Positions 8,260 to 20,099 of a stretch of DNA of 64,000 nt are shown in pieces (position 1 is the first letter of the stretch; each line of letters starts with the position of its first letter). The DNA comes from Streptomyces antimycoticus (GTDB lineage: Bacteria > Actinomycetota > Actinomycetes > Streptomycetales > Streptomycetaceae): contig NZ_BJHV01000001.1 of NCBI RefSeq assembly GCF_005405925.1, forward strand, positions 3,906,001 to 3,970,000, given 5' to 3'. A model generated the notes under the pieces. It was not told where the DNA came from. It worked only from the letters and a program-made list of their open reading frames with translations, and made no database searches. Both the position numbers and the translations under genes were made by a program.

Positions 8260-9100
8260 TCAGGACAGCCAGTCGGCCACGGCCCGCGCCGTCGTCCCGG
8301 CGTGCTCCTCCATCATGGTGAAGTGGTTCCCCGGCACATCGAGCGCGGTGTGCGGGAGCTGCCAGTACGACCGCCAGTCGCCGTCGCGGGACCAGTCGAA
8401 GAGCCGCTCCCCGGCCCGGACCAGCAGCGTCGGCGTCTTGACCTCCTTGGGCCGCCACTGGCCGAACAGCCGGAAGTAGGCGCCCATGGCCAGCAGCCGG
8501 GTGTCGTCCACCGGCACCTGGCCGGCGCTGCGCTCGTCCATCCCGGCGCTCAGCCCGGGCTGGAGGGCCACGGCCGCGTCCCGGTCGTGCGAGTAGATGT
8601 CGAGCAGGACGACCGCGTCCGGGAAGACCCCGGTGCTCTCCAGCCGCGCGGCCACCTCATGGGCGAGCAGTCCGCCCGAGGAGTGGCCCAGCAGCACGAA
8701 CGGCGCCCCGTCGGTCTCCCGCAGCACCGCCTCGGCCTGCGCCTCGATCACCGCCTCCGGGTTGGCCGGAAGCCGCTCCCCGGCGACGAAGCCGGGGTTG
8801 CCCAGTGCCCAGACGTCCCGGTGGCCGCGGAATCCGGCGGCGAACCGCGCGTACTGGTGCGGGCCGCCGATCGACAGGATCGAGGAGAAGCACACCAGCG
8901 CGGGCCCGGTCTCCCCGCGCGACAGCCGCACCAGCGCGGGCGCCTTGTCCAGCTCGGCGGCGCTCGCGAACGAGGGCCGGAACCGCGAGACGTCCATCAG
9001 CAGCCGGGTGAACTCCTCCCGCTTGCCGAGCTGTCCGGCCTCCCGCATCATCGCGCCGAACACGGCCGACGGCTCCGCGCCCGCCGCCTCCGCGCGCGCC
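8260..9100 (-). other. Terminal thioesterase domain
   Basis: Alpha/beta-hydrolase domain at the C-terminus of PKS D. The Ser nucleophile is in GHSSGG (about residue 3786, base 8680), the Asp in LLDIYSHD (about 3813), and the His in PGNHFTMM (about 3904). The triad is complete, so active release is expected. By family knowledge it forms a lactone or lactam or a free acid; the sequence does not say which. Confidence 0.9.
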
Positions 9101-12100
9101 GCGTCCGAGACCGCGCCGCCCTCGGCGGCCACCGAACCGGCGAGCTGCGCGAGCAGTTGCCGGGCGACCAGCTCGGGCGTCGGGTGGTCGAACAGCAGCG
9201 TCGGGGCCAGCCGCAGCCCACTCGCGGCGTTCAGCCGGTTGCGCAGCTCGACGGCGGTCAGCGAGTCGAAGCCCTGCTCCAGGAAGCCCCGGGTGGCCCC
9301 CACCGCCTCCGCGTCCGCGAAGCCGAGGACCGCGGCGGCCTGGCCGCGGACCAGGTCCAGCACGGCCTGCTCGCGCTCCGCCTCGGCCAGCCCGGCCAGC
9401 CGCCGCGCCAGCGAGGGGCCGCCGGTGTCGGCCGCCCCGGCGGAGACCGTACGGCGCCGGGCCGGGGCCCGGACCAGCCCGCGGAACACGGCGGGCAGCG
9501 CGCCCTCGGCGGCCTGCTCGCGCAGCGGCGCGATGTCCAGGTGCAGCGGTACGAGCACCGCCTCACCGCCGACCGTGCACGCCGTGTCGAACAGCTCCAG
9601 ACCGTCCCGCGAGGACAGCGGCGCCATCCCGGAGCGCTCCATACGGGCCACATCCGCGTCCGCCATGCCACCGGTCATCGCACTGCGCTGCTCCCACAGC
9701 CCCCAGGCCAGCGAGAGCGCGGGCAGTCCGGCGGACCGGCGCTGGGCGGCCAGGGCGTCCAGGAAGGTGTTGGCCGCCGCGTAGTTGGCCTGGCCCGGCG
9801 CGCCGAAGGTACCGGCGGCGGACGAGAACAGCACGAACGCGGAGAGGTTCAGATCGCGGGTCAGCTCGTGCAGGTTGTGCGCCGCGGCCACCTTCGGCCG
9901 GAAGACCGTGTCGATCCGGTCCGGGGTGAGCGTGGGCAGCAGCCCGTCGTCCAGCACACCCGCGGTGTGCACGACGGCGGTGAGCGGATGGTCCGCATCC
10001 ACCTCGGCCAGCAGCATCGACAGCGCCTCGCGGTAGGCCACATCGCAGGCCGCGACGCTCACCCGGGCGCCCAGCGCGGTCAGTTCGTCGACCAGCTCGG
10101 GCATCCCCCGGGCGCGCTGTCCGCGGCGGCTGTTGAGCAGCAGATGCCGCACACCGCGCTCGGCCACCAGGTGGCGGGCGAGCTGTCCACCGAGGACACC
10201 GGTGGCGCCGGTGATCAGGACCGTGCCGTCCGGGTCGAACTCCGGCAGTGCTTCCCGTACCTGACCCTCGTTCCGCTCCTGGGTGGCGACCCGGGCCAGT
10301 CGCGGCGCGTGGAGGGCGCCCGCGCGGACGGCGAGCTGCGGCTCCCCGCCGGTCACGGCCGCCGTGAGCAGCTCGGCCGACGTCTCGTCACCGTCCAGGT
10401 CGAGCAGCAGGAAACGGTCCGGGTTCTCGGTCTGGGCGGTGCGGATCAGGCCCCATACGGCCGACCGCGGCAGGTCGTGCACCTCGGCGTCCGGGGACGT
10501 GGCGACCGCGCTCCGGGTGACGAACGCCAGCTTCGCCCCGGCCAGGCCCTCCTCCGCGAGCCACGACTGCGCGCTGTCCAGCGCGGCGTGGGTGGCCAGT
10601 CGGGCGCCCTCCGCCACATCGCCGCCCCCGGCGGGGCCGGTGTGCGGGAGGAGGACGACGTCCGGGCGGGGGCTGCCCGAGGCCACCACGGCCGCGAGTT
10701 CGGCCAGGTCGGGGAAGACGGCACAGTCGGCACCGGCGGACTCCAGCGCGGCGACGAGCCCGAAGGCGTCCGTGCCGTGCGCGGCTTCCTGGGCGGCGCT
10801 GTTCGCCGTGTCCTGGCCGATCAGGGCCCAACGGAGGGTCCCGGGGGCCGCCGAGGGCGCCGGCACCGGCGCCCACTCCAGGCGGAACAGCGAGTCGTGG
10901 TAGGTCACCTGGGCCGCGCGCAGTTGCTCCGGGGCGATACGCCGCAGCACCAGGGAGTCCACCGACGCGACCGCGCCGCCGTTCTCGTCCGCGACGGTCA
11001 GGGCCACCGTGTCCGGCCCGGCCGGGGCGATCCGTACGCGCAGCGCCGTGGCGCCCGCCGCATGGAGGGCGACCCCGGTCCAGGAGAACGGCAGCCGGAT
11101 CCCGTCGGCCTCGGCGCCCAGGAAGTCGCCGAGCGCGACCCCGTGCAGCGCGGCGTCCAGCAGCGCCGGATGCAGTCCGAACAGCGCGGCGTCGGCGTGC
11201 TGCCGCTGCTCCAGGCGCAGCTCGGCGAAGACCTCCTCGCCGCGCCGCCAGGCGGCGCCCAGCCCCTGGAACGCCGGGCCGTAGCCGAAGCCGCCCGCCG
11301 CGAACCGCTCGTAGAGGTCGTCCACGTCGAGGGCGACGGCCTCGGCGGGCGGCCATACGGACAGGTCGGCTCCGCCGTCCGTGGCGTCACCGGAGGCCAG
11401 GACACCGCTGGCGTGACGGATCCAGGGCTGGTCCGAGGCGTCGCCCCGGTCCGCGTCCGGCTCCGGGCGGGAGTAGACCTCCAGCGTCCGGCGGCCGCTC
11501 GCGTCGGGCGCGCCGACGGTCAGCCGGAGCTGGATCCCGCCCCGGCCGGGCAGGATCAGCGGCGCCTCGAGGGTCAGCTCCTCCAGCAGATCGCAGCCGA
11601 CCTGGTCACCGGCGCGGATCGCCAGTTCCACGAAGGCCGTCCCCGGCAGCAGCGTGGTCCCGGACACGGCGTGGTCGGCGAGCCAGGGGTGGGTCTGGAG
11701 GGAGAGCCGCCCGGTGAGCAGGAAGCCGTCGGAGTCGGGCAGTTCGACGGCGGCACCCAGCAGCGGATGCCCGGCGGCGCCCAGCCCGGCGGAGGCGACA
11801 TCGCCCACCGCGAGGGGGACCTCGATCCAGTAGCGCTCGTGCTGGAAGGCGTACGTGGGCAACTCGACGCGCTCGGCGCCCGTACCGTCGAACACCGCCT
11901 CCCAGTCGACGGTCACGCCACGCGTCCACGCCTCGCCCAGCGAGGCCCAGAAGCGGTCCAGGCCACCCTCGTCACGACGCAACGACCCGATCGCGGCAGC
12001 CTCACGGCCCGCGTCCTCTGCGGTCTCCTGCACACCCATCATCAGCACAGGGTGCGCGCTGGACTCGATGAACACACCGAAACCCTCGTCCAGCAGACGC

Positions 12101-15100
12101 CGGACCGCACCCTCCAGCTCAACGGTGCGCCGCAGGTTGGTGAACCAGTACTCGGCGTCCAGCTCCGGACCCTCGACCCACTCCCCCGTCACGGTGGACA
12201 GGAACGGCACCTCGGCCGCCTTCGGCTCTACAGCCGCCAGCAGCTCCAACAGCTCCTCACGGAGCAAGTCGACCTGCGCCGAATGCGACGCGTAATCCAC
12301 CGGCACCCGACGCGCCCGCACCTCATCCGCCTCGCAGGACGCCAGCAGCTCGTCCAGCGCGGTCGGCTCACCCGAAACCACCGCCGACGAAGGGCCATTG
12401 ACGGCAGCGACAGAGATCCGCTCCTCGCCCCAAGCCCCGATCCGCTCCCGGACCTCCGCCACCGGCAGCGCCACCGACACCATGCCGCCCTTGCCCGCCA
12501 GCACCCGCCCAATCGCCTGACTGCGCAGCGCCACCACACGGGCAGCGTCCTTCAGGGAAAGAATCCCCGCCACACACGCGGCGGCAATCTCACCCTGGGA
12601 GTGGCCGACCACGGCGGACGGCCGGACGCCCAGCGAACGCCACAGTTCGGCGAGGGACACCATCACCGCGAACAGCACCGGCTGGACCACATCCACGCGC
12701 TCTAGCGACGGCGCGCCTTCGGCGCCGCACAGCACGTCCACCAGCGACCAGTCGGTGAACTCCGCGAGCGCGGCGGCGCATTCGTGGATCCGGGCCGCGA
12801 AGACGGGCGAGGCATCCATCAGCCCCACCGCCATACCGGCCCACTGCGACCCCTGCCCCGGGAACACGAACGCCGTCTTGCCGGCCGTTCCGGTGCCCTG
12901 GACCAGCTGGGCCACCGCCTCGCCCCGGGCGAGCGCCGTCAGGGCGCGGGTGAAGTCGTCGCGGTCCGTGCCGACCAGCACCGCGCGCTGGTCGTGGACG
13001 GCGCGGGTGGTGGCCAGCGAGTAGCCGACGTCGGCCGGGCGCAGGTCCGGGTCCGTGTCGAGGTGTGCCAGCAGCCGCTCGGCCTGGGCACCCAGCGCCG
13101 CCTCGCTCCTGCCGGACAGGATCCAGGGCAGCACACCGGGCTCGGGCGCGGCGTCGACGGCCGTGGGCCGCTCCGCCGGGGCCTGCTCGATGATGGTGTG
13201 CGCGTTGGTGCCGCTGATGCCGAAAGAGGACACGGCGGCCCGGCGCGGACGGCCGGTCTCGGGCCACTCCAACTGCTCGGTGAGCAGCGACACCGCGCCC
13301 GCCGACCAGTCCACGTGCGGGGACGGCTCGTCCACATGCAGGGTCCTGGGCAGCACACCGTGTTCGATGGCCTTGACCATCTTGATGATGCCGGCGACAC
13401 CGGCCGCCGCCTGGGTGTGCCCGAAGTTGGACTTCACCGAGCCGAGCCAGAGCGGCTCGTCCTCGGTCCGCTCCTGGCCGTAGGTGGCCAGCAGCGCCTG
13501 CGCCTCGATCGGGTCACCCAGCGTCGTACCGGTGCCGTGTGCTTCGACGACGTCCACCTCGGCGGCGGACAGCCGGGCGTTGGCGAGGGCCTGCCGGATG
13601 ACGCGCTGCTGGGACGGGCCGTTGGGCGCGGTCAGACCGTTGGAGGCGCCGTCCTGGTTGATGGCGGAGCCCCGGACGATGGCGAGCACCGGGTGGCCGT
13701 TCTTCCGCGCGTCCGACAGCCGCTCGACCAGCAGCATGCCCACGCCCTCGCCCCAGGCCGTGCCGTCCGCGGCGGCGGCGAAGGGCTTGCAACGGCCGTC
13801 GGTCGCGAGGCCGCGCTGCTTGCTGAAGGCCACGAAGGTACCGGGGGTGGCCATCACGGTCACGCCGCCCGCGAGCGCGAGCGAGCATTCGCCGCTGCGC
13901 AGCGCCTGCACCGCCATATGCAGGGTGACCAGCGACGACGAGCACGCCGTGTCGACGGTGACCGCCGGGCCCTCCAGACCGAAGGTGTACGACACCCGAC
14001 CCGAGGCGACACTGCCGGAACTGGCCGTGCCCATGTAGCCCTCGAGGCCGTCGGGGGCGCGGTGCAGCAGGGTGCCGTAGTCGTTGTACATGACGCCGGT
14101 GTAGACACCGGTCCGGCTGCCGCGCACGGCCGCCGGGTCGATCCCGGCCCGCTCGAACGCCTCCCACGTGGTCTCCAGCAGCAGCCGCTGCTGCGGGTCC
14201 ATGGCGAGCGCCTCACGCGGCGAGATCCCGAAGAAGACGGGGTCGAAGTGGTGGGCGTCGTGCAGGAATCCGCCGTTGCGGGCGTAGCTGGTGCCCTGCT
14301 GGTCGGGGTCGTCGTCGTAGAGCGACTCGATGTCCCAGCCGCGGTCGGTCGGCATGTCGGTGATGGCGTCCGCGCCCTCGACGACCAGCTTCCACAGGTC
14401 CTCGGGCGAGGTCACCCCGCCGGGGAAACGGCAGCTCATCGCCACGATGGCGATCGGCTCGTCGGCGCCTGCGGTGGCGGTGGCGACGGGTGCGGCGGCG
14501 TCCTCCTGGCTCCCCTGGGCCTCGGCCCGCAGATACGCGGCGAGGGCGGCGGGGGTCGGGTAGTCGAAGATCAGCGTGGCGGGGAGCCGGACGCCGCTGA
14601 CCGCGGTGAGGCGGTTGCGCAGTTCGACGGCGGTGAGCGAGTCGAAGCCGACCTCGCTGAACGCGCGCTGCGGCTCGACCGCGTCGGGCCCGGCGTAGCC
14701 GAGCACGGCCGCCACCTGCGTACGGACCACGCCGAGGACGATCGCCTCGGCCTCGGCGTCGGACACCCCGGCGAGCTGCTGGGCGAGCGCGCCGGACCGC
14801 GCCGCGGCGGCCGCCTGGGCCGCGCGGCGGGGCGGGACCCTGACCAGACCGCGGAAGAGCGGCGGCAGCATTCCGGCGCTCGCCTGCGCCCGGAGGGCGG
14901 CCAGGTCGAGCGGCATCGGCACGAGGAGGGCCTCGTCGGCGGTGTCCGCGAGGTCGAACAGCTCCCGGCCCTGGTCGGCGGTGATGGCGGCGACGCCACC
15001 GCGCCGCAGCCGGTCCAGCTCCGCCTCGTCCAGCTCACCGGCCATGCCGCCGGACTCGGCCCACAGGCCCCAGGCGAGGGAGGTGGCGGGCAGGCCCTGC

Positions 15101-18100
15101 GCGGTGCGGTGCTGGGCGAGGGCGTCCAGGAAGGCATTGGCCGCCGCGTAGTTGCCCTGGCCCGCACCGCCGAAGACACCGGCGGCGGAGGAGAACAGGA
15201 CGAACGCGGCCAGGTCCGGGTGGTGGTCGCGGGTCAGCTCGTGGAGGTTCCACGCCGCGTCGACCTTCGGGCGCAGTACGTGCGCCATGCGGTCGGGGGT
15301 GAGGGAGGCGATGACGCCGTCGTCCAGGACGCCTGCCGTGTGGATGACGGCGGTCAGCGGGTGCTCGTCCGGGATCGCCGTCAGCACGTCGGCGAGTGCG
15401 TCTCGGTCTGCTACGTCGCAGGTGGCCCAGTGGGCTTCTGCGCCCAACGCCGTGAGCTCGTCCGTGAGTGCGGCGGCGCCTGGGGTTTCCGCGCCGCGGC
15501 GGCTCACCAGCAGCAGGTGGCGGGCGCCGCGCTCGGTCACCACGTGGCGGGCGAAGAGGACGCCCAGGGTGCCGCCGGCGCCGGTGATCAGGACCGTGCC
15601 GTTCGGGTTCCACGCGGCGGCCGGGGCGTCGGCGGGGGCTGTGGCGCGTGCCAGGCGGGGGGCCTTGAGCGCGCCCTCGCGTACGGCGAGTTCCTGTTCG
15701 CCCGTCTCCAGGGCGGAGGGGAGGGCGACGAGGGAGTCCGGGTGGCCGTCGTGGTCCACGAGGATGACGCGGCCCGGGTTCTCCGACTGGGCGGAGCGGA
15801 TGAGGCCGTGGGCGGCGGCGTGGGGGAGGTTGGTGAGGGATTCGGTGGGGGTGGTGCTTGCGGCGCCGGTGGTGAGGATGACCAGGCGGGTGTCCGCGAA
15901 GTGGTCTTCGGTGAGGTAGGTCTGGAGGAGGGTGAGGGTGCGGGCGGTGGCTTCGTGTGCGGCTTGGGTGGGGTTTTCCCCTGTCCCGCCCCTTCCCGCA
16001 ACTATGGGCTCCGCCCCTGGACCCTGGTCCTCAAGCGCCGGACGGGCTTCAAATGCCGCGGCCGGTGCCCCGGCACGCCCTTCGGGCGTGTCCTCAATCG
16101 CCGGACGGGCTTGGGGTGCCGCACCGTGGCCCTGGCCCTCAATCGCCTGGCGGGCCTCAGATGCTGCGCCCGGACCAGCCTGAGATTCCAGCGACACCAC
16201 GATGTAGTCCGGGGCCTTTTCGGCCGCCGTCAGAGTGGTCAGGTCCGGGTAGGTCTCAAGGCCCAGGGGATTGGGGCCCACCGCCACCCAGCCGTCCGTG
16301 GATACCGGGCCGGACGGTGTCGGGATCGGGGTCCAGTCCACGCGGAAGAGGGCGTCCGCCGCGTTGCCGCCGGGGCGGTCGGCGCTGAGCTGGTCCGGGG
16401 AGACCGTGCGCAGGGCGAGGCGTTCCACCTCTGCCACCGGGGCGCCGGTGACGTCGGCGAGTTGCAGGGACACCGTGCCGTTTCCGGCCGACGACAGGCG
16501 GACCCGTACGCTGTCCGCGCCCACCGAGTGGACGCGCACACCGGTCCAGGAGAAGGGCAGTCCGCCCTGGCCCGGGTTCTCGGTCAGGTCGCTGAGGCCG
16601 ATGGTGTGCAGGACGGCGTCCAGCAGGGCCGGGTGCAGTCCGAAGAAGGCGGCGCCGGGTTCGGCGTCCTCGGGGAGGGCGACCTCGGCGTAGACCTCGC
16701 CGTCGCCCCGCCAGGCGGCCCGCAGCCCCTGGAAGACCGGGCCGTAGCCGAAGCCCGCCTCGGCCAGGCCGTCGTAGAGGCCGTCGGTCTCGATGCGCTC
16801 GGTGCCCGCGGGCGGCCAGGCGCTCAGGTCGAACGACGGGGCCGCGGGCGTGCTCTCCGCGAGCACACCGGTGGCGTGGCGCAGCCACGGTTCGTCGTCT
16901 CCGGCCTCGTCGGGACGGGAGTGGAGGGCGAGGGTGCGGCGGCCGGTGTCGTCCTGGGCGCCCACGGCGATCTGGAGTCGGACCCCGCCCCGTTCGGGCA
17001 GGATCAACGGGGCCTCCAGGGTGAGTTCCTCGACCAGGTCGCAACCGGCCTGCTCACCGGCGCGCACCGCCAGTTCCACGAACGCGGTGCCGGGCAGCAG
17101 CACCGCGCCCATGACGGCGTGGTCGGCCAGCCACGGGTGGGTGTCCAGCGCGAGCCGCCCGGTGAGCAGGAAGCCCTCCGCGTCGGCCAGGGACACGGCC
17201 GTGCCGAGCAGCGGATGGTCGGCGGTGCCGAGGCCGAACGAGGAGACGTCGCCGTAGGCGGTACCCGCGTCCAGCCAGTAGTGCTCGCGCTGGAAGGCGT
17301 AGGTGGGCAGTTCGACGCGCTCGGCGCCGGTACCCGCGTAGTACGCCTCCCAGTCGGGGGCCGTACCCCGGGTGTGCAGGGTGGCCAGGGCGGTGGTCAG
17401 GGTCTCGGCCTCGGAACGGTCCTTGCGCAGCGCGGCGGCGAACGCCACGTGCTCGGACTCGCCCGCCAGGCACTCCTGGCCGAGCGCGGACAGCACACCG
17501 TCCGGGCCGAGTTCGAGGTAGGTGGTGACGCCCTGCGCCTCCATCGCGCGCATGCCGTCGAGGAAGCGCACGGCCTCGCGGACGTGGCGGACCCAGAAGT
17601 CGGCGGTGGCGATCTCCGCGGCGGGCGCGATGCCGCCGGTCAGGTTGGAGACCACCGGGATCTTCGGGGCCTCGTACGTCAGGCTCTCGGCGACCTTGCG
17701 GAACGCCTCCAGCATCGGGTCCATCAGCGGCGAGTGGAAGGCGTGGCTGACGGTGAGCCGCTTGGTCTTGCGGCCCTGGGCCTCGAAGCCCTCCGCGATC
17801 TCCACGGTCGCGTCCTCGTCACCGGCGATGACGACCGACATCGGGCCGTTGAGCGCGGCGATCGAGACGCGCTCGGTCAGCAGCGGCGCCACCTCGTCCT
17901 CGGACGCCTGGACGGCGATCATCGCGCCGCCGCCCGGCAGCCGCTGCATCAACCGGCCCCGGGCCGCCACCAGCAGTGCGGCGGCGTCGAGCGAGAGCAC
18001 CCCCGCCACATGCGCGGCGGCGATCTCGCCGATGGAGTGTCCGGAGACCACGTCCGGCTTCAGGCCCCACGACTCGACGAGGCGGAACAGCGCCACCTCG

Positions 18101-20037
18101 ATGGCGAACAGCGCGGGCTGGGTGAAGCCGGTCCGGTCCAGCGCGGCGGCGTCGTCCCCGAACAGCACGTCCTTCAGCGGACGCTCCAGCCGCGGGTCGA
18201 GCGCGGCGCACACCACGTCAAACGCCTCGGCGAACGCCGGGTAGGTCGCGTACAGCTCGCGCCCCATGCCGAGGCGCTGGCTGCCCTGGCCGGTGAAGAG
18301 GAACGCCAGCTTGCCCCGGGTCTCCACGCCCTGGACCACCCCGGCGGCGGGCTCACCGGAGGCGAGCGCGGCGAGGCGGTCGAGGAAGGTCGCGCGGTCA
18401 CCGGCGATGACGGCGGCCCGGTTCTCCAGGGCGGCGCGGGTGGTGGCCAGGGAGTGGCCGAGGGACACCGGGTCCAGCTCGGGACGCTCGGCCACATAGC
18501 TGTGGAGCCGGGCGGCCTGGGCGCGCAGGGCGTCCTCGCCCTTGGCGGAGACCAGCCATGGCAGCAGCGGGAGGGTGCGGGGCTCCGCCAGCTCCTCAAC
18601 CGGGGCCTCGGCGGGGGCCCCTTCGGCCTCCTCGCCGTCGGTCGCCTCCTCCGCCACCGGCGCCTGCTCGATGATCAGGTGGGCGTTGGTGCCGCTGATG
18701 CCGAACGAGGACACGGCGGCGCGGCGCGGACGGTCGGTCTCCGGCCACGGCCGGCCCTCGGTCAGCAGCGAGACGGCCCCGGCCGACCAGTCGATATGCG
18801 GCGACGGCTCGTCGATGTGCAGGGACTTCGGCACATAGCCGTGCTCGATGGCCTTGACCATCTTGATGATCCCGGCGACACCGGCGGCGGCCTGGGTGTG
18901 GCCGACATTGGACTTGATGGAGCCCAGCAGCAGCGGCCGCTCCGGGCTCTTCTCCTTGCCGTAGGTGGCCAGCAGCGCCTGCGCCTCGATCGGGTCGCCG
19001 AGTGTCGTACCGGTGCCGTGTGCCTCGACCACGTCGATCTGGTCGGCGGTCAGCCGGGCGCTGGCGAGCGCCTGGCGGATGACACGCTGCTGGGACGGGC
19101 CGTTGGGCGCGGTCAGGCCGTTGCTCGCGCCGTCCTGGTTGATGGCCGAGCCACGGACGACGGCCAGCACCCGGTGGCCGTATCTGCGGGCGTCCGACAG
19201 CCGCTCCACCAGCAGCATGCCCGCGCCCTCGGACCAGCCGGTGCCGTCCGCCGACGCCGCGAAGGACTTGCAGCGGCCGTCGAAGGACAGCCCGCGCTGG
19301 CGGCTGAACTCGGTGAAGGTGCCGGGCGTCGACATCACGGTGACACCGCCCGCCAGCGCCAGCGAGCATTCGCCGTTGCGCAGCGCCTGCATGGCCAGGT
19401 GCAGGGTCACCAGCGACGAGGAGCACGCGGTGTCGACGGTGAGGGCGGGGCCCTCCAGGCCGAAGGTGTACGCCACCCGGCCGGAGGCGATGCTGCTGGA
19501 GCCGCCGGTGCCGAGATAGCCCTCGACACCGGGCGGCACGGCGCGCAGCCGCGAGGCGTAGTCGTGGTACATGACGCCCGCGAAGACACCGGTACGGGTG
19601 CCGCGTACGGAGGTGGCGTCGATGCCCGCCCGCTCGAACACCTCCCACGTGGTCTCCAGCAGCAGCCGCTGCTGGGGGTCCATCGCGAGGGCCTCGCGCG
19701 GATTGATACCGAAGAACGCCGGGTCGAAGTAGTTGGCGTCGTGGAGGAAACCGCCCTCCCGGACATAGCTCGTACCCGCGCCGTCCGGATTGTCGTCGAA
19801 GAGCCGCCCGATGTCCCAGCCGCGGTCGGTGGGGAACTCGGAAATGCCGTCCCCGCCCTCGGACACCAGCCGCCACAGGTCCTCGGGCGACTCGACTCCG
19901 CCCGGGTAGCGGCAGCTCATGCCGACGATCGCGATGGGCTCCTGGTCCTCCGACTCCACCTCCTGCAGGCGGCGCCGGGTCTCATGCAGGTCGGCGGTCA
20001 CCCGCTTGAGAAAGTAGCGGAGCTTTTCCTCATTCAT
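8260..20037 (-). CDS. Type I modular PKS, final two modules plus thioesterase (PKS D)
   Basis: A 3925-residue synthase that completes and releases the chain. Order: N-terminal docking coiled coil (residues 1-30, [15 protein letters not shown]), KS-AT-DH-KR-ACP, KS-AT-DH-KR-ACP, TE. Module one has a malonyl-type AT (GHSIG, HAFH) and module two a methylmalonyl-type AT (GHSQG, YASH). Both DH motifs (HxxxGxxxxP) and both KR Ser/Tyr/Asn sets are present, and both KRs carry LDD, the B-type signature. The TE at the C-terminus cyclises or hydrolyses. ATG 20037 follows a GAGAGGGAA ribosome binding site. It lies 62 bases after PKS C and is probably cotranscribed. A repeat-derived insert sits in the module-one KR structural region, and the module-two AT block closely matches those of PKS B. 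Confidence 0.95.
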   Translation of the reverse strand: MNEEKLRYFLKRVTADLHETRRRLQEVESEDQEPIAIVGMSCRYPGGVESPEDLWRLVSEGGDGISEFPTDRGWDIGRLFDDNPDGAGTSYVREGGFLHDANYFDPAFFGINPREALAMDPQQRLLLETTWEVFERAGIDATSVRGTRTGVFAGVMYHDYASRLRAVPPGVEGYLGTGGSSSIASGRVAYTFGLEGPALTVDTACSSSLVTLHLAMQALRNGECSLALAGGVTVMSTPGTFTEFSRQRGLSFDGRCKSFAASADGTGWSEGAGMLLVERLSDARRYGHRVLAVVRGSAINQDGASNGLTAPNGPSQQRVIRQALASARLTADQIDVVEAHGTGTTLGDPIEAQALLATYGKEKSPERPLLLGSIKSNVGHTQAAAGVAGIIKMVKAIEHGYVPKSLHIDEPSPHIDWSAGAVSLLTEGRPWPETDRPRRAAVSSFGISGTNAHLIIEQAPVAEEATDGEEAEGAPAEAPVEELAEPRTLPLLPWLVSAKGEDALRAQAARLHSYVAERPELDPVSLGHSLATTRAALENRAAVIAGDRATFLDRLAALASGEPAAGVVQGVETRGKLAFLFTGQGSQRLGMGRELYATYPAFAEAFDVVCAALDPRLERPLKDVLFGDDAAALDRTGFTQPALFAIEVALFRLVESWGLKPDVVSGHSIGEIAAAHVAGVLSLDAAALLVAARGRLMQRLPGGGAMIAVQASEDEVAPLLTERVSIAALNGPMSVVIAGDEDATVEIAEGFEAQGRKTKRLTVSHAFHSPLMDPMLEAFRKVAESLTYEAPKIPVVSNLTGGIAPAAEIATADFWVRHVREAVRFLDGMRAMEAQGVTTYLELGPDGVLSALGQECLAGESEHVAFAAALRKDRSEAETLTTALATLHTRGTAPDWEAYYAGTGAERVELPTYAFQREHYWLDAGTAYGDVSSFGLGTADHPLLGTAVSLADAEGFLLTGRLALDTHPWLADHAVMGAVLLPGTAFVELAVRAGEQAGCDLVEELTLEAPLILPERGGVRLQIAVGAQDDTGRRTLALHSRPDEAGDDEPWLRHATGVLAESTPAAPSFDLSAWPPAGTERIETDGLYDGLAEAGFGYGPVFQGLRAAWRGDGEVYAEVALPEDAEPGAAFFGLHPALLDAVLHTIGLSDLTENPGQGGLPFSWTGVRVHSVGADSVRVRLSSAGNGTVSLQLADVTGAPVAEVERLALRTVSPDQLSADRPGGNAADALFRVDWTPIPTPSGPVSTDGWVAVGPNPLGLETYPDLTTLTAAEKAPDYIVVSLESQAGPGAASEARQAIEGQGHGAAPQARPAIEDTPEGRAGAPAAAFEARPALEDQGPGAEPIVAGRGGTGENPTQAAHEATARTLTLLQTYLTEDHFADTRLVILTTGAASTTPTESLTNLPHAAAHGLIRSAQSENPGRVILVDHDGHPDSLVALPSALETGEQELAVREGALKAPRLARATAPADAPAAAWNPNGTVLITGAGGTLGVLFARHVVTERGARHLLLVSRRGAETPGAAALTDELTALGAEAHWATCDVADRDALADVLTAIPDEHPLTAVIHTAGVLDDGVIASLTPDRMAHVLRPKVDAAWNLHELTRDHHPDLAAFVLFSSAAGVFGGAGQGNYAAANAFLDALAQHRTAQGLPATSLAWGLWAESGGMAGELDEAELDRLRRGGVAAITADQGRELFDLADTADEALLVPMPLDLAALRAQASAGMLPPLFRGLVRVPPRRAAQAAAAARSGALAQQLAGVSDAEAEAIVLGVVRTQVAAVLGYAGPDAVEPQRAFSEVGFDSLTAVELRNRLTAVSGVRLPATLIFDYPTPAALAAYLRAEAQGSQEDAAAPVATATAGADEPIAIVAMSCRFPGGVTSPEDLWKLVVEGADAITDMPTDRGWDIESLYDDDPDQQGTSYARNGGFLHDAHHFDPVFFGISPREALAMDPQQRLLLETTWEAFERAGIDPAAVRGSRTGVYTGVMYNDYGTLLHRAPDGLEGYMGTASSGSVASGRVSYTFGLEGPAVTVDTACSSSLVTLHMAVQALRSGECSLALAGGVTVMATPGTFVAFSKQRGLATDGRCKPFAAAADGTAWGEGVGMLLVERLSDARKNGHPVLAIVRGSAINQDGASNGLTAPNGPSQQRVIRQALANARLSAAEVDVVEAHGTGTTLGDPIEAQALLATYGQERTEDEPLWLGSVKSNFGHTQAAAGVAGIIKMVKAIEHGVLPRTLHVDEPSPHVDWSAGAVSLLTEQLEWPETGRPRRAAVSSFGISGTNAHTIIEQAPAERPTAVDAAPEPGVLPWILSGRSEAALGAQAERLLAHLDTDPDLRPADVGYSLATTRAVHDQRAVLVGTDRDDFTRALTALARGEAVAQLVQGTGTAGKTAFVFPGQGSQWAGMAVGLMDASPVFAARIHECAAALAEFTDWSLVDVLCGAEGAPSLERVDVVQPVLFAVMVSLAELWRSLGVRPSAVVGHSQGEIAAACVAGILSLKDAARVVALRSQAIGRVLAGKGGMVSVALPVAEVRERIGAWGEERISVAAVNGPSSAVVSGEPTALDELLASCEADEVRARRVPVDYASHSAQVDLLREELLELLAAVEPKAAEVPFLSTVTGEWVEGPELDAEYWFTNLRRTVELEGAVRRLLDEGFGVFIESSAHPVLMMGVQETAEDAGREAAAIGSLRRDEGGLDRFWASLGEAWTRGVTVDWEAVFDGTGAERVELPTYAFQHERYWIEVPLAVGDVASAGLGAAGHPLLGAAVELPDSDGFLLTGRLSLQTHPWLADHAVSGTTLLPGTAFVELAIRAGDQVGCDLLEELTLEAPLILPGRGGIQLRLTVGAPDASGRRTLEVYSRPEPDADRGDASDQPWIRHASGVLASGDATDGGADLSVWPPAEAVALDVDDLYERFAAGGFGYGPAFQGLGAAWRRGEEVFAELRLEQRQHADAALFGLHPALLDAALHGVALGDFLGAEADGIRLPFSWTGVALHAAGATALRVRIAPAGPDTVALTVADENGGAVASVDSLVLRRIAPEQLRAAQVTYHDSLFRLEWAPVPAPSAAPGTLRWALIGQDTANSAAQEAAHGTDAFGLVAALESAGADCAVFPDLAELAAVVASGSPRPDVVLLPHTGPAGGGDVAEGARLATHAALDSAQSWLAEEGLAGAKLAFVTRSAVATSPDAEVHDLPRSAVWGLIRTAQTENPDRFLLLDLDGDETSAELLTAAVTGGEPQLAVRAGALHAPRLARVATQERNEGQVREALPEFDPDGTVLITGATGVLGGQLARHLVAERGVRHLLLNSRRGQRARGMPELVDELTALGARVSVAACDVAYREALSMLLAEVDADHPLTAVVHTAGVLDDGLLPTLTPDRIDTVFRPKVAAAHNLHELTRDLNLSAFVLFSSAAGTFGAPGQANYAAANTFLDALAAQRRSAGLPALSLAWGLWEQRSAMTGGMADADVARMERSGMAPLSSRDGLELFDTACTVGGEAVLVPLHLDIAPLREQAAEGALPAVFRGLVRAPARRRTVSAGAADTGGPSLARRLAGLAEAEREQAVLDLVRGQAAAVLGFADAEAVGATRGFLEQGFDSLTAVELRNRLNAASGLRLAPTLLFDHPTPELVARQLLAQLAGSVAAEGGAVSDAARAEAAGAEPSAVFGAMMREAGQLGKREEFTRLLMDVSRFRPSFASAAELDKAPALVRLSRGETGPALVCFSSILSIGGPHQYARFAAGFRGHRDVWALGNPGFVAGERLPANPEAVIEAQAEAVLRETDGAPFVLLGHSSGGLLAHEVAARLESTGVFPDAVVLLDIYSHDRDAAVALQPGLSAGMDERSAGQVPVDDTRLLAMGAYFRLFGQWRPKEVKTPTLLVRAGERLFDWSRDGDWRSYWQLPHTALDVPGNHFTMMEEHAGTTARAVADWLS
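11837..12604. repeat. Methylmalonyl AT block of D2, near copy of 44237-45004 and similar to 39600-40340
   Basis: The AT and post-AT linker of D2 match B1 nearly base for base from about 11837 to 12200 and again from about 12320 to 12600. A more diverged patch at 12200-12320 separates the two stretches. B2 (39600-40340) is a slightly more distant third copy. Similarity falls off abruptly at about 12605 and 45005, inside the AT. Confidence 0.75.
14470..20037 (-). other. PKS module D1: KS-AT(malonyl)-DH-KR-ACP
   Basis: KS Cys at about 19424, AT Ser in GHSIG near 18035 with HAFH near 17740, [12 protein letters not shown] near 17115, KR Tyr in GQGNYAAAN near 15150, ACP Ser near 14645. All catalytic residues are seen. 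It predicts a 4,5-double bond. The KR structural region carries about 70 extra residues encoded by the repeat cluster at 15967-16171. Confidence 0.88.
15967..16171. repeat. In-frame cluster of three intergenic-type palindromic repeats inside PKS D
   Basis: Three copies of a 31-base core lie at 16029-16059, 16092-16122 and 16137-16167, each starting CCTCAA and containing GCGGGC or GACGGGC. A flank rich in CCCCGCCCC and GGGCTCCGCCC precedes them, and a perfect hairpin (CACGCCC, TTC, GGGCGTG; 16074-16090) lies between copies one and two. In the PKS D frame each core encodes A-R-P/Q-A-I/L-E-D/G. At least one other frame would hit TGA. The units resemble the GC-rich repeats I know from Streptomyces intergenic DNA. 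They fall in the linker of the KR structural subdomain, where most other modules here have no counterpart. Confidence 0.75.
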
Positions 20038-20099
20038 ACGTGCGTTTCCCTCTCGAGGAATCCGGAAGACCTTGTCACTTCACGCCGGCCACGGTCATT
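20038..20099 (-). promoter_or_regulatory. Short gap between PKS C and D with ribosome binding site
   Basis: The 62-base gap carries GAGAGGGAA (about 20046-20054) upstream of ATG 20037. No terminator or promoter is evident, which supports one transcript for C and D. Confidence 0.6.

Larger units (their letters stand above)
8260..14469 (-). other. PKS module D2: KS-AT(methylmalonyl)-DH-KR-ACP-TE
   Basis: KS Cys in DTACSSS near 13940, AT Ser in GHSQG near 12595 with YASH near 12290, [12 protein letters not shown] near 11665, KR Tyr in GQANYAAAN near 9780 with catalytic Ser present, ACP Ser in FDSL near 9262, then TE. It predicts a terminal 2-methyl-2,3-unsaturated acyl. In the KR, the usual CDVADRE reads CDVAYREA, a small deviation away from the catalytic residues. 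Confidence 0.88.
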
